A stretch of 64,000 nt of DNA from an uncultured Carboxylicivirga sp. (GCF_963674565.1 NZ_OY771430.1:3782001-3846000), one strand, 5' to 3'; numbered from the stretch's first letter, positions 26,750-35,688 are shown. Notes: generated by a model not told the origin, from the letters alone. Made by a program: numbers and translations.

Positions 26750-27323
26750 GCAATATTTTGCCCATGAGACAGCGGTAATTGATTCTCCATGCATCATTGG
26801 GAAAGATGTTAAAATATGGCACTTTTCTCATATTATGCCTAACTGTGTAATTGGTGACAACTGTAATATTGGACAGAACGTGGTTATTTCGCCGGATGTA
26901 AAACTTGGCAAAAATGTAAAAGTCCAGAATAATGTTTCCATTTATACAGGCGTTATTTGTGAAGATGATGTATTTTTAGGTCCGTCAATGGTTTTTACCA
27001 ATGTGATTAATCCACGAAGTGCCATTGACAGAAGAAGACAATATCAAAAAACAATAGTGAAAAAAGGGGCTACTATTGGAGCCAACGCCACCATTGTTTG
27101 CGGACACGACATTGGCGAATATGCTTTTATTGGTGCCGGAGCCGTTGTAACTAAAACCATACCTCCATATGCTTTGGTCGTTGGTAATCCATCCAAGCAA
27201 ATTGGTTGGATGAGTGAGTTTGGTCATCAGTTACAATTTAATGAACAAGGAATAGCCACCTGCCCTGAAAGTAATGACAAATACATTCTGGAGGAAAATA
27301 ACGTAAGAAAGTTACCAAAATAA
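26739..27323 (+). CDS. Hexapeptide N-acetyltransferase (WbpD-like)
   Basis: The 194-residue left-handed beta-helix protein starts with a short region (YFAHETAVIDSPCIIGKDVKIWHFSHI) and continues with hexapeptide repeats to about residue 155 (VIGDNCNIGQNVVISPDVKLG, VQNNVSIYTGVICEDDVFLG). This is the pattern of WbpD/WlbB enzymes, which acetylate the 3-amino group of UDP-GlcNAc3N uronate using acetyl-CoA. It overlaps the aminotransferase gene and is directly followed by the MocA-like oxidoreductase gene without a gap, so the three are surely one unit. Confidence 0.9.
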   Translation: MTNKQYFAHETAVIDSPCIIGKDVKIWHFSHIMPNCVIGDNCNIGQNVVISPDVKLGKNVKVQNNVSIYTGVICEDDVFLGPSMVFTNVINPRSAIDRRRQYQKTIVKKGATIGANATIVCGHDIGEYAFIGAGAVVTKTIPPYALVVGNPSKQIGWMSEFGHQLQFNEQGIATCPESNDKYILEENNVRKLPK

Positions 27324-28349
27324 ATGAGTACGAATCAAAAAATAAAATTTGCCGTAATAGGCCTGGGACATATTGGCAAGCGTCATTCAGAAATGATCAA
27401 ACGCAATGAAGATGCTGAGCTTATTGCCGTATGCGATATCAAACCAAAAGAAGAGTTAAACTGGCAGGAGGATGTTCCTTTTTACACTTCAATCAGTGAA
27501 TTAATAAATAATCATCCTGATGTGGATGTTGTAAACATATGCACTCCTAACGGTCTGCATGCCGAGCAGGCAATTGAAGCTTTAGAGGCAAAAAAACATG
27601 TTGTCGTTGAAAAACCAATGGCATTGAGCAAAGCCGACGCTGAAAAAGTAATCTTCAAGGCGCTACAAATGTCAAAACAGGTATTTGCTGTGATGCAAAA
27701 TCGCTATTCTCCTCCAAGTGTCTGGCTTAAAGAAATGGTAGAAGCGAAAAGATTGGGTGACATTTTTATGGTTCAACTTAATTGCTACTGGAATCGTGAT
27801 GATCGTTATTATAGCAAAGGAAACTGGCATGGTAACAGAGAGCTGGATGGGGGTACATTATTCACACAGTTCTCTCATTTTATTGACATCATGTACTGGC
27901 TTTTTGGAGACATCACCAATATTCAAGGAAATTTTAAAGATTTTGCACATCAAAAATCCACAGATTTTGAAGACAGTGGATTTGTAACTTTTGACTTTAT
28001 CAATGGCGGATCAGGCAGCTTGAATTACAGCACTGCTGTGTGGGACAAAAATCTTGAAAGTAGTATAACAATAATCGGCAGTCAGGGAACCGTTAAAGTA
28101 TCAGGTCAGTATATGAATGAGGTTGTTGAGTGCCATGTTAAAGATTATGAGATGCCTGTTTTGGCAGAATCAAATCCGCCGAATGATTATGGACCTTATA
28201 AAGGATCTGCAGCCAATCATCATTACGTTATTGATAATGTTGTTGAAGTAATAAAAGGAAATACAACTATAACAACCAATGCTCTTGAAGGCCTTAAAGT
28301 GGTTGATATCATCGAAAGAATTTATCTAAACAAACCAGCCAATTTATAA
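27324..28349 (+). CDS. Gfo/Idh/MocA family oxidoreductase (WbpB-like)
   Basis: The 341-residue NAD(P)-dependent oxidoreductase has an N-terminal Rossmann fold (FAVIGLGHIGKRHSEMI, residues 10-26), the VVEKPMALS motif with the conserved Lys near 96, and a C-terminal alpha/beta substrate domain with GGTLFTQFSHFIDIMYWLFG. In the Wbp pathway the matching enzyme oxidises C3 of UDP-GlcNAc uronate before transamination. The start codon follows the previous stop codon with no gap. An alternative role in inositol or other sugar oxidation is less likely in this context. Confidence 0.9.
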   Translation: MSTNQKIKFAVIGLGHIGKRHSEMIKRNEDAELIAVCDIKPKEELNWQEDVPFYTSISELINNHPDVDVVNICTPNGLHAEQAIEALEAKKHVVVEKPMALSKADAEKVIFKALQMSKQVFAVMQNRYSPPSVWLKEMVEAKRLGDIFMVQLNCYWNRDDRYYSKGNWHGNRELDGGTLFTQFSHFIDIMYWLFGDITNIQGNFKDFAHQKSTDFEDSGFVTFDFINGGSGSLNYSTAVWDKNLESSITIIGSQGTVKVSGQYMNEVVECHVKDYEMPVLAESNPPNDYGPYKGSAANHHYVIDNVVEVIKGNTTITTNALEGLKVVDIIERIYLNKPANL

Positions 28350-28352
28350 ATC

Positions 28353-29642
28353 ATGTTAGAGAAACTACTAAATAAAGAAATTAAGCTGTCCGTAATAGGA
28401 CTTGGTTATGTAGGATTACCAATTGCTCTGGAATTTGCAAGAAAAATGTCGGTTATAGGCTTTGATATTAAGCAAGACCGTGTTGATCTAATGCGAAACA
28501 AAATAGATCCAAGTAATGAATTAGTTAGCGAAGACTTTGATGGTTGTGATATACACTTTACCGCAAATCCGGAAAATCTAAAAGAAGCCAACTTTCATGT
28601 GGTTGCGGTTCCAACACCTATCAATCAACATAATTTACCTGATCTGACTCCTTTATTAGGTGCAACCAGAACAGTTGGTAAAGCACTTAAAAAAGGTGAT
28701 ATCGTAGTCTTCGAATCGACGGTTTACCCAGGTTGTACCGAAGAAGATTGTGTACCTATTTTGGAAGCTGAATCGGGATTAAAATTTAATGTTGATTTCA
28801 AGGTAGGTTATAGTCCTGAGAGAATTAATCCTGGAGATAAAGAACACACGCTTACCAAAATATTAAAAATTGTATCCGGTAGTGATGCTGAATCAGCAGA
28901 AATTATTGAAGCTGTTTATTCCAGCATTATTAAAGCCGGTATTCATAAAGCAAGCTGCATTAAAGTTGCTGAAGCTGCAAAGATTATTGAAAACACTCAG
29001 CGTGATGTTAACATTGCTTTGATGAATGAATTGTCGTTGATATTTGACAGAATGAATATCAATACCTTTGAAGTACTTGAAGCTGCAGGTACCAAATGGA
29101 ACTTCCTTAAGTTCTTCCCAGGTTTAGTTGGAGGTCACTGTATTGGTGTTGACCCATACTACCTGACTTATAAAGCCAATGAGTTGGGTTATCATTCAAA
29201 AATCATAACAGGAGGGCGCACCATTAATGACTCAATGGGTGCATACGTTGCCAAAACACTTGTTAAGAAAATGATTTCGAATGGCAATAAAATTAATGGA
29301 GCTAAAGTTCTGTTGATGGGTGCCACCTTTAAGGAAAATGTAAGTGATATTAGAAATTCAAAGGTAGCTGACGTTGTTAACGAGCTAAAATCATTTAGTG
29401 TGAAGGTTGATGTGATTGACCCTCATGCTTCTTCTGAAGAATTAATGCACGAATATGGTTATGGTCTGATAGATGAAATCAAGGATAAATACAATGGTAT
29501 TATTGTGGCAGTTAACCATACTGACTATATAAACCTTGATGAAGCTTATTTCAAATCCATTATGGTTGACGAAGGTGTTTTTGTTGATGTGAAAGGCATT
29601 TATCGTGGAAAGATAAAAGACTTGACATACTGGAGTTTATAA
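28353..29642 (+). CDS. UDP-N-acetylhexosamine 6-dehydrogenase (WbpA/TviB/WbpO-like)
   Basis: The 429-residue nucleotide-sugar dehydrogenase oxidises C6 of UDP-GlcNAc or UDP-GalNAc to the uronate. Seen: the NAD-binding VIGLGYVGLPIALEFA near residue 13, ESTVYPGCTEEDCVP near 119, GYSPERINPGD near 151, and the catalytic Cys in VGGHCIGVDPYYL near 255-267. The latter is the form found in TviB/WbpO/CapL-type enzymes. It is the last gene of the operon and supplies the uronate for the three genes before it. An epimerase (WbpI-like) is not in the window. Confidence 0.92.
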   Translation: MLEKLLNKEIKLSVIGLGYVGLPIALEFARKMSVIGFDIKQDRVDLMRNKIDPSNELVSEDFDGCDIHFTANPENLKEANFHVVAVPTPINQHNLPDLTPLLGATRTVGKALKKGDIVVFESTVYPGCTEEDCVPILEAESGLKFNVDFKVGYSPERINPGDKEHTLTKILKIVSGSDAESAEIIEAVYSSIIKAGIHKASCIKVAEAAKIIENTQRDVNIALMNELSLIFDRMNINTFEVLEAAGTKWNFLKFFPGLVGGHCIGVDPYYLTYKANELGYHSKIITGGRTINDSMGAYVAKTLVKKMISNGNKINGAKVLLMGATFKENVSDIRNSKVADVVNELKSFSVKVDVIDPHASSEELMHEYGYGLIDEIKDKYNGIIVAVNHTDYINLDEAYFKSIMVDEGVFVDVKGIYRGKIKDLTYWSL

Positions 29643-29662
29643 TTACAGACACAATATAAAAT

Positions 29663-29693
29663 AAAGCCGGATATCAAACGATTATCCGGCTTT
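29663..29693. terminator. Bidirectional terminator
   Basis: AAAGCCGGATA (29663-29673) and TATCCGGCTTT (29683-29693) form a perfect 11-bp stem between the convergent sugar-dehydrogenase and C1-peptidase genes. Confidence 0.9.
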
Positions 29694-29710
29694 ACTTTAT
29701 ATACTTATTA

Positions 29711-30811
29711 TTAGTTCAATCCTAACTTCTTTGCAATCGCTTTAGGCAAGGCATCTTTATGAACCATCACAGAAACTGTATTTAAACGCACATAACTCTC
29801 CGACATATATAAATAACCTCCGAAAGCATTACTTTTTTCACCCCAGCTGTTTTTTGTAGTATAATAAACTTTCCCATTCTGATCTTTAGCCATTCCAGTT
29901 AAATGCATCAGATGATCATCGGTTGATTGCCATGACATAAATGCCTCTTGACGAATTTCTGGCGTAATCTCTTTCTCCTCCTGAGGTTGAAAACCTTTAC
30001 CTTGATCAACAGGAACCAGGGCAACACCATTTTTATGCGAGAAAAATTTCTCACTTACATCTCCATCCCAGGCAATAGAATAACCATTAGACAAGGCATT
30101 ATTCATAACATCAATCAATTCATCCAATGTCAAGTTATAATATCTTTCATGCGCCCAATTATCCGGTATTTCTAAATCAGATTGCTGATATAATGGATAA
30201 TGTGTGTAAGAAGTTAATTCTACATAATCATCCGGATTGATCTTCATTTCTTTAGCAAATTCTATTGGAGCAACTCCTTCTACTTTTTCAGGCACTTCTC
30301 CAAGGTATGTATCTAAAACACCTGCAAGTACCTCATACCATACTGGGTTTGGCTCAGCTTTACGCTGCTCAATAAAGTTATCCAGCAATACTTTTTGTGA
30401 TGATTCCAACTCAGTATGATTATGTGGCTGACTTATATCTCTTCGTCCCGGATAAGCATCTTCAGTGGCCATTCCATAATTTCGGATGCAATTCATTACA
30501 TCATGAGCCAATCCACCCTGACTGAAATTACCCATACCATGAAGCATGACATATTTCTGAGCTTTTTTAGGATAAACATAACGAACAAAGTACATTTCTG
30601 ACAGATCCAGTTCGGGTCCTCCCAGTCGAATTATTTCAGATTCGATAAATGAAGTGGTACTAAATGCCCAACATGTACCAGTATTACCTTGGCTTTTTAC
30701 AGGAGTAGCTTTGATATCGTAAATATTGGTAAATTCAAATTTAGCTTTTTCCTGGGCATTGATATTTCCAACCAATATCAACCCAATAAATAAATACAAA
30801 ATTCGTGTCAT
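29711..30811 (-). CDS. C1 family (papain-like / bleomycin-hydrolase-like) peptidase, secreted
   Basis: The 366-residue protein has a signal peptide (residues 1-19, ending NINAQ) and the papain catalytic set: oxyanion Gln41 and nucleophile Cys47 in KSQGNTGTCWAFS, a late His in the DDHLMHLTGM segment, and Asn in KNSWGEK. This arrangement and the long insert between Cys and His resemble the aminopeptidase C/bleomycin hydrolase (PepC) branch, though this protein is exported to the periplasm or lipoprotein fraction. It is a single-gene unit, followed by the shared bidirectional terminator. Confidence 0.9.
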   Translation of the reverse strand: MTRILYLFIGLILVGNINAQEKAKFEFTNIYDIKATPVKSQGNTGTCWAFSTTSFIESEIIRLGGPELDLSEMYFVRYVYPKKAQKYVMLHGMGNFSQGGLAHDVMNCIRNYGMATEDAYPGRRDISQPHNHTELESSQKVLLDNFIEQRKAEPNPVWYEVLAGVLDTYLGEVPEKVEGVAPIEFAKEMKINPDDYVELTSYTHYPLYQQSDLEIPDNWAHERYYNLTLDELIDVMNNALSNGYSIAWDGDVSEKFFSHKNGVALVPVDQGKGFQPQEEKEITPEIRQEAFMSWQSTDDHLMHLTGMAKDQNGKVYYTTKNSWGEKSNAFGGYLYMSESYVRLNTVSVMVHKDALPKAIAKKLGLN

Positions 30812-30836
30812 TCGTAATAATTTAGGTTAATCAGAT

Positions 30837-30863
30837 AAAAAATGAGCTCCGTTCAGAGCTCAT
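30837..30863 (-). terminator. Rho-independent terminator after the aminopeptidase P gene
   Basis: ATGAGCTC (30842-30849) and GAGCTCAT (30856-30863) form an 8-bp stem; on the minus strand it runs into six T. Confidence 0.82.
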
Positions 30864-30900
30864 TCAAATATAGTTATTTTTTTAAACTGGTCTTTTAATA

Positions 30901-32295
30901 TTAAAATTTGCCCTTTACCACTGCTTCAACATCATCAATTGTGATAGGGATACGCTCGCCTAGAATTCTGCAGCCATCTTCAGTTAATAAAATATCATCT
31001 TCAAGACGTATTCCACCAAAATCTTTGTAACTCTCTACCTTGTCGTAATTGATAAAATCTTTAAACTTACCTTCGGCCCTCCAGGTATCAATTAGAGCTG
31101 GAATAAAATAAATACCTGGTTCGTTGGTTACAACCCAGTTTTTCTCCAAAGTGCGTCCTAAACGTAATGCAGATAAACCAAACTGAGTGCTCCGTTCCAT
31201 TTCATCCATATACCCCACAAGTGTATCATTGTAGTCTTCCATATCGTGTACATCAAGTCCCAGCATATGCCCCAATCCATGAGGAAAAAACATAGCATGC
31301 GCTCCCTGAGCAACAGCCTCGCCCACATCACCTTTCATTAATCCCAGGTCTTTCAATCCGGAAGCTATTACTCGTGCAGCTATCAAATGACACTCTTTGT
31401 AGGTAATACCAGGCTTTGTCGCTTCTTGAGCAATGTTATTAGCGGCTAATACTATTTCGTATATCTCCTTCTGTCGCTGCGAATATTTACCTCCTACTGC
31501 AGTTGTTCGGGTATGATCAGTTGCATAATGCATAGGCGATTCACTTCCTGCATCCACCAAGAGTAAATCACCCTTTTGTATAATGTTTCCGTGATAATGA
31601 TTATGAAGCGTCTCTCCTCGTTTACTACAAATAATAGGGAATGAAACTATACCACCACCTGACATTGAAACTCCTTCCAAAGCACCTGTTATCTCTTGTT
31701 CGCTAACACCATCTTGAGCCATTTTCATGGCCGTTGTATGCATTTTGTATGCAGTAGCCATATGGCGCTCCATCTCTTCAATCTCACACTCCTCTTTCAC
31801 TGATCTCAAATTTATACAGGCTTTGGTCAGTTCCAACGAGGCCATCTCTTTAACCTTGGAATGATGAACATCAAGCAAATCACTCAACAACATGATGTTT
31901 TCACCGCGGTATGGAGGAGTAAAATGAACCTTTCGCCCTTGTTTAATCGCATCATTCACCATCTTTGACAAATCCGACATGGATCTTACATTCTCAACAC
32001 CAACCTGAAATGCTTTTTCTACCATGGTAGGTTGAGGTCCCATCCAGATTATGTGACCTAATGAAATATCGTCTCCTAACAAATATTCCTTGTTATTATC
32101 AATATCTATAATGGCAGCATGATTCTGCAAATCAATTCCGAAAAAATATAAGAAAGTACTATCCTGACGGAAATGGTACACATTGTCAGCATAGTTCATA
32201 GGTGAGTCGTTGTTACCCAACATCAGGATGATACCTGATTCAACTTTTGATTGCAGCTTTTTCCTGCGATTTATATATACATCTTTTGAAAACAT
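30901..32295 (-). CDS. Xaa-Pro aminopeptidase (aminopeptidase P family, M24B)
   Basis: The 464-residue enzyme removes N-terminal residues before proline. An N-terminal non-catalytic domain (AMP_N type, starting MFSKDVYINRRKKL) is followed by the pita-bread catalytic domain with the metal-binding set: the Asp pair in LLVDAGSE and DHTRTTAVGG, His in HGLGHMLGLDVHD, and the two Glu in TNEPGIYF and GIRLEDDILLT. All ligands are present. It is monocistronic; the 166 bp upstream contain a repeat-like inverted element (32389-32468). Confidence 0.93.
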   Translation of the reverse strand: MFSKDVYINRRKKLQSKVESGIILMLGNNDSPMNYADNVYHFRQDSTFLYFFGIDLQNHAAIIDIDNNKEYLLGDDISLGHIIWMGPQPTMVEKAFQVGVENVRSMSDLSKMVNDAIKQGRKVHFTPPYRGENIMLLSDLLDVHHSKVKEMASLELTKACINLRSVKEECEIEEMERHMATAYKMHTTAMKMAQDGVSEQEITGALEGVSMSGGGIVSFPIICSKRGETLHNHYHGNIIQKGDLLLVDAGSESPMHYATDHTRTTAVGGKYSQRQKEIYEIVLAANNIAQEATKPGITYKECHLIAARVIASGLKDLGLMKGDVGEAVAQGAHAMFFPHGLGHMLGLDVHDMEDYNDTLVGYMDEMERSTQFGLSALRLGRTLEKNWVVTNEPGIYFIPALIDTWRAEGKFKDFINYDKVESYKDFGGIRLEDDILLTEDGCRILGERIPITIDDVEAVVKGKF

Positions 32296-32388
32296 GAGAA
32301 CTGTATTTTGAATTGGATTTCAAGATACAGCTTTTCTCTCTTCATGAAAATGATATATGTTGTGATTTATGATTGTTAAGATGAGCAT

Positions 32389-32468
32389 TTGTTGAGTTGT
32401 TAAGTTGAAAATAACAACTCAACAATTTGGCAACTACACAAATAAACAATTGATTAATTAATCAATTG
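32389..32468. repeat. Palindromic intergenic element, copy A
   Basis: Two structures lie side by side. A perfect 14-bp inverted repeat (arms 32389-32402 and 32412-32425, built of TTGTTGAGTTGTTA and its complement, 9-bp loop) and a perfect 22-bp palindrome centred on TTAATTAA (32447-32468) that includes the stop codon of the following minus-strand gene. Wording resembles the element at 42404-42529 (TTGTTAAGTTG, CAACTCA, ATTAATTGACA), suggesting a dispersed repeat family. Confidence 0.7.
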
Positions 32469-32848
32469 ACAAATCTTCTCTCCGCTACAATCATTAAGGC
32501 TTCTTCCCTGATTATCTCAGGAGGATTGATGTTTCGTGCCTGCAAACTTTTCAGCCATGCAGCGACTTCTCGTTCTTTCAAAGTAAAAAGAACATCTCTG
32601 AATTCCTCTATTTGTTCGTCGGTATAACTATTCGCTGCTTTACTCTTGTAGTTGTCTAATTCTTCATCTTCGAAGTATTCGGCTTTACCATCAGCACTTA
32701 GTAAACTATCGGCTTCACAAACTTCATGGGCACCACAACAATCATCGGGCACCTCCACTTTCTTCTCTTCCTCCCCCGGTTTGGATTTACGTGAAAAAAC
32801 CACCGCCACAACCAAGGCTAAGACGATACCTAATACTAAATAAATCAT
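32462..32848 (-). CDS. Small Cys-rich membrane-anchored protein, conserved Bacteroidota type
   Basis: The 128-residue protein starts with one membrane segment (MIYLVLGIVLALVVAVVF, residues 1-18), a short charged linker, a cysteine cluster DDCCGAHEVC at about 34-43 and a soluble helical C-terminus. Start chosen at 32848, right before the membrane segment; the open frame further upstream is not protein-like. The cysteine cluster could bind metal or be redox active. I recall similar small proteins in Bacteroidota with uncertain annotation, so no function is assigned. A -7 element lies only 5 bp upstream (32853-32860). Confidence 0.75.
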   Translation of the reverse strand: MIYLVLGIVLALVVAVVFSRKSKPGEEEKKVEVPDDCCGAHEVCEADSLLSADGKAEYFEDEELDNYKSKAANSYTDEQIEEFRDVLFTLKEREVAAWLKSLQARNINPPEIIREEALMIVAERRFVN

Positions 32849-32852
32849 GGTG

Positions 32853-32860
32853 CAAAAATA
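32853..32860 (-). promoter_or_regulatory. -7 element immediately before the start codon (leaderless transcript?)
   Basis: On the minus strand TATTTTTG matches TAnnTTTG and ends 4 bp before the ATG at 32848. With transcription starting 5-8 bp after the element, the message would begin at or very near the start codon. Confidence 0.5.
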
Positions 32861-32990
32861 ATCATTCAGAAATAGATAAAAGACAAAAAATGAAAGATTG
32901 TTCATCAATGTCCTAAGCTTTCAATCTGAAGTCTGAGAATTGAAGGTAATTCAAAATTTATAAAATTACATCTATAAACGTTTGAAGTCA

Positions 32991-33025
32991 TAGTCAGTAG
33001 TTCTTTACTTTTAAACTACTGACTA
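32991..33025. terminator. Hairpin at the end of the ars operon
   Basis: TAGTCAGTAGTT (32991-33002) and AACTACTGACTA (33014-33025) form a perfect 12-bp stem just downstream of the acr3 stop codon. There is no long T tail, so it may mark a mRNA 3' end or act as a weak terminator. Confidence 0.6.
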
Positions 33026-33046
33026 AATTCTATCAAACTATTTTCC

Positions 33047-34075
33047 TTAATATTTCCAACGGTTAGCCAGTGCTACCAAAGATAACATTACAGGCACTTC
33101 AACCAACACTCCAACAACAGTTACCAGGGCAGCTGGCGAATGTAATCCAAACAATGCAATAGCAACTGCCACGGCAAGTTCGAAAAAGTTACTTGCTCCA
33201 ATCATTGAAGCTGGAGAACAAATGGCATGAGGCAATTTCAACTTTCGCCCTCCAAACCATGCAACAAAAAAGATAAAGTAAGTTTGTAGCACCAAAGGTA
33301 TCGCAACCAAAAGAATTATAAAAGGCTCCTTCACAATGTTATGTCCCTGAAAAGCAAATAGCAGAACCAACGTTGCCAGAAGAGCAACAATACTTACCGG
33401 TTTGAATTTTGGGAGAAAAGTTTCGGTAAACCACTCTTTTCCTTTTCTTTTGATAAGCATTCGATTCGTTATAGAGCCAGCCAATAAAGGTACTACCACA
33501 AATACAACAACACTTACCACAAGCGTATCATATGGAATACTCACATTGGTGATCCCAAGTAATAAGCCAACAATGGGAACAAATGCCACCAGAATAATAA
33601 GATCATTAACAGATACCTGAACCAATGTGTAGTTAGGGTCACCATCGGTAAGGTATGACCATACAAACACCATTGCTGTGCAAGGAGCAGCACCTAACAG
33701 AATGGCTCCCGCAATATATTCTCCTGCCTGTGATGGATCGATAAAAGCTGCATACAACTTATCAAAGAATATCCAGGCAAAAAACGCCATAGTAAAAGGC
33801 TTTATCAGCCAATTAACTACAAGAGTTAGTATCAAACCTTTTGGTCTTTTGCCCACCTTTTTAAGACTGGTAAAATCAACCTGAAGCATCATGGGGTAAA
33901 TCATCAGCCAAACTAAAACAGCCACCAATACATTAACACCGGAAATCTCCAATCCGCCTAGCACATTGACTGTATCACCTAAAAAATGACCTATAGAAAT
34001 ACCTGCTGCAATACATAATGCTACCCATAGAGTAAGATACTTTTCAAAGAATCCAATTTTCTTTTTCTGTTCCAT
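33047..34075 (-). CDS. arsB: Arsenite efflux transporter, ACR3 family
   Basis: The 342-residue inner-membrane protein has about ten hydrophobic segments, starting with a cytosolic KKKIGFFEKYLTLWVALCI. The conserved Cys in GAAPCTAMVFVWSYL (middle of the protein) and the late ASNFFELAVAVAI are typical of ACR3 arsenite/proton antiporters rather than ArsB-type pumps. It is the last gene of the arsR-arsC-arsM-acr3 operon, 2 bp after arsM. It would export arsenite produced by the reductase. Confidence 0.93.
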   Translation of the reverse strand: MEQKKKIGFFEKYLTLWVALCIAAGISIGHFLGDTVNVLGGLEISGVNVLVAVLVWLMIYPMMLQVDFTSLKKVGKRPKGLILTLVVNWLIKPFTMAFFAWIFFDKLYAAFIDPSQAGEYIAGAILLGAAPCTAMVFVWSYLTDGDPNYTLVQVSVNDLIILVAFVPIVGLLLGITNVSIPYDTLVVSVVVFVVVPLLAGSITNRMLIKRKGKEWFTETFLPKFKPVSIVALLATLVLLFAFQGHNIVKEPFIILLVAIPLVLQTYFIFFVAWFGGRKLKLPHAICSPASMIGASNFFELAVAVAIALFGLHSPAALVTVVGVLVEVPVMLSLVALANRWKY

Positions 34076-34077
34076 AT

Positions 34078-34881
34078 TTATTTGGTGCCAACAACTGTAA
34101 TACTAAAAATGCCTGTTCCATTGGCCTTCAAGTTTTCAATTTCATTTTGAGAAATATACTTTAAAAGAATCTCATCAGGCACAGTAATTACTTTTTCTTT
34201 CTTAATTTCAATGGATTTAAATCCAGCATCCTTAATCACCTGCAGATAACCCTCTTTCTGAATAGCTCCTGACACACAGCCTGCATACATCTCTGCTGCA
34301 CTTTGCAAATCAGCAGGTAATTCACCTTCGAGCACCACATCCGAAATTGAAAAATGGCCTTCTGGCTTCAGTACACGGTATATTTCAGAAAAGGCTTTTT
34401 TCTTATCGGGAACCAGATTTAAAACACAATTGCTGATAACCACATTAAAGGTATTTTCCGGAAGTGGCATCTCTTCAATATCGCCCTTTACAAACTCAAC
34501 ATTGTTAAAATTAAGCTTTGCCGCATTTGCTCTTGCTTTCTTCAGCATTTCATCGGTAAAGTCAATTCCTGTTACCTTGCCATCTTCACCAACCAACTGA
34601 CGGGCAACAAAACAGTCATTACCAGCACCGCTTCCTAAATCCAATACTGAATCACCCTGATTGATTCCGGCATACTGCGTAGGTAAACCACAACCCAAGC
34701 CCAGGTCAGCATCAGGATTATATCCGTCCAGTTGATCGTAACTATCAGCAAAGATGCTATAGTCAACTGTGTCGCAACATCCTGTACTCCCACAACACGA
34801 CCCTGCATTAAAGTCTTTGCTTTGATGTGCAATTTCACCGTATTTTTCCTGAACAATTAACTTTAAATCCTCTGCTTTCAT
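34078..34881 (-). CDS. arsM: Arsenite S-adenosylmethionine methyltransferase
   Basis: The 267-residue class I methyltransferase converts arsenite to methylated species. Its cysteine-rich N-terminal part (Cys29/30 and Cys35/36) and the SAM-binding SVLDLGSGAGNDCF near residue 78 fit the family, as do a central VISNCVLNL with Cys and the later GCVSGAIQKEGY with another Cys; three conserved Cys bind arsenite in studied ArsM proteins. It lies between arsC and acr3 in the operon. Confidence 0.92.
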   Translation of the reverse strand: MKAEDLKLIVQEKYGEIAHQSKDFNAGSCCGSTGCCDTVDYSIFADSYDQLDGYNPDADLGLGCGLPTQYAGINQGDSVLDLGSGAGNDCFVARQLVGEDGKVTGIDFTDEMLKKARANAAKLNFNNVEFVKGDIEEMPLPENTFNVVISNCVLNLVPDKKKAFSEIYRVLKPEGHFSISDVVLEGELPADLQSAAEMYAGCVSGAIQKEGYLQVIKDAGFKSIEIKKEKVITVPDEILLKYISQNEIENLKANGTGIFSITVVGTK

Positions 34882-34895
34882 CGTTTGAAATTAAA

Positions 34896-35318
34896 TTATT
34901 TACCTTTCATATTTTCTAAGTAGAACTGATAAAACTGTTCTTTAATTTCATCACGAACACGATGAAACTCACTCATGATAAATTCATCTGTTCCTTCGGC
35001 ATGAGACGGATCGTCAAAACCAATGTGCACTCTGTTTTTAACCTTACCGATAAATGCAGGACAGCTTTCGTTTGCTCCACCACAAACTGTTATCACAAAA
35101 TCCCATTCGTCATTCAAGTACTTTGAAACAGAATCACTGGTATGTCCACTGATATCAATACCTATTTCGCCCATTACCTGAACGGCTTTCGCATTTAGTT
35201 TACCAGAGGCTTCTGTTCCGGCCGAGAAAACCTGCAGATCTTTATCGAATGATTGTAAAAAACCATGAGCCATTTGACTGCGACAACTGTTTCCTGTGCA
35301 TAAAATCAATACTTTCAT
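34896..35318 (-). CDS. arsC: Arsenate reductase, low-molecular-weight phosphatase type
   Basis: The 140-residue enzyme reduces arsenate to arsenite. The P-loop CTGNSCR (Cys7 to Arg13) and the pair Cys79/Cys86 in VCGGANESC give the three-cysteine relay of thioredoxin-coupled ArsC (Staphylococcus pI258 type), not the glutaredoxin-dependent E. coli type. It is the second gene of the operon, 24 bp after arsR. Confidence 0.93.
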   Translation of the reverse strand: MKVLILCTGNSCRSQMAHGFLQSFDKDLQVFSAGTEASGKLNAKAVQVMGEIGIDISGHTSDSVSKYLNDEWDFVITVCGGANESCPAFIGKVKNRVHIGFDDPSHAEGTDEFIMSEFHRVRDEIKEQFYQFYLENMKGK

Positions 35319-35342
35319 AATATTCTGATTAGTTTATTTCTA

Positions 35343-35675
35343 TTAGCAATCTGTACATTCAATTGTATTTAACCCATCAAAAAATTCTTTTCCCAATGCT
35401 TCCAATTTCCTAATCACAGAGACATTCACACAATAGTTGGTTTTTACTCCCTGAACGGAACCCTGAATCAAATTTGCTTTTTTAAGCTCATTCAGATGTT
35501 GATTTACTGTTGTGCGCCCCAATGGCAACTCTTCTGTTATATCACCGGTGAAACATGCATTTTTTGATGCTAGAAATTTAAGAATCTGCAACCTAGCCGG
35601 ATGGCCCAAGGCTTTAAAAAGCTGAGCCAATTCCTGCAAATCGCTATCAAATAACTGAAATTTTGCTTCTGCCAT
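35343..35675 (-). CDS. arsR: ArsR-family transcriptional repressor
   Basis: The 110-residue winged-helix repressor starts at 35675 (MAEAKFQLFDSD); a longer frame upstream runs through the operator region and is not credible. Recognition helix region is around TEELPLGRTTVNQHLNELKKANLI (residues 48-71). Cysteines near the start of the HTH (NACFTG, residue 39), at NYCVN (85) and in the C-terminal CTDC could bind arsenite. It is the first gene of the ars operon and probably represses it via the two palindromes at 35689-35732. Confidence 0.92.
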   Translation of the reverse strand: MAEAKFQLFDSDLQELAQLFKALGHPARLQILKFLASKNACFTGDITEELPLGRTTVNQHLNELKKANLIQGSVQGVKTNYCVNVSVIRKLEALGKEFFDGLNTIECTDC

Positions 35676-35688
35676 AATTCTTAATTTT

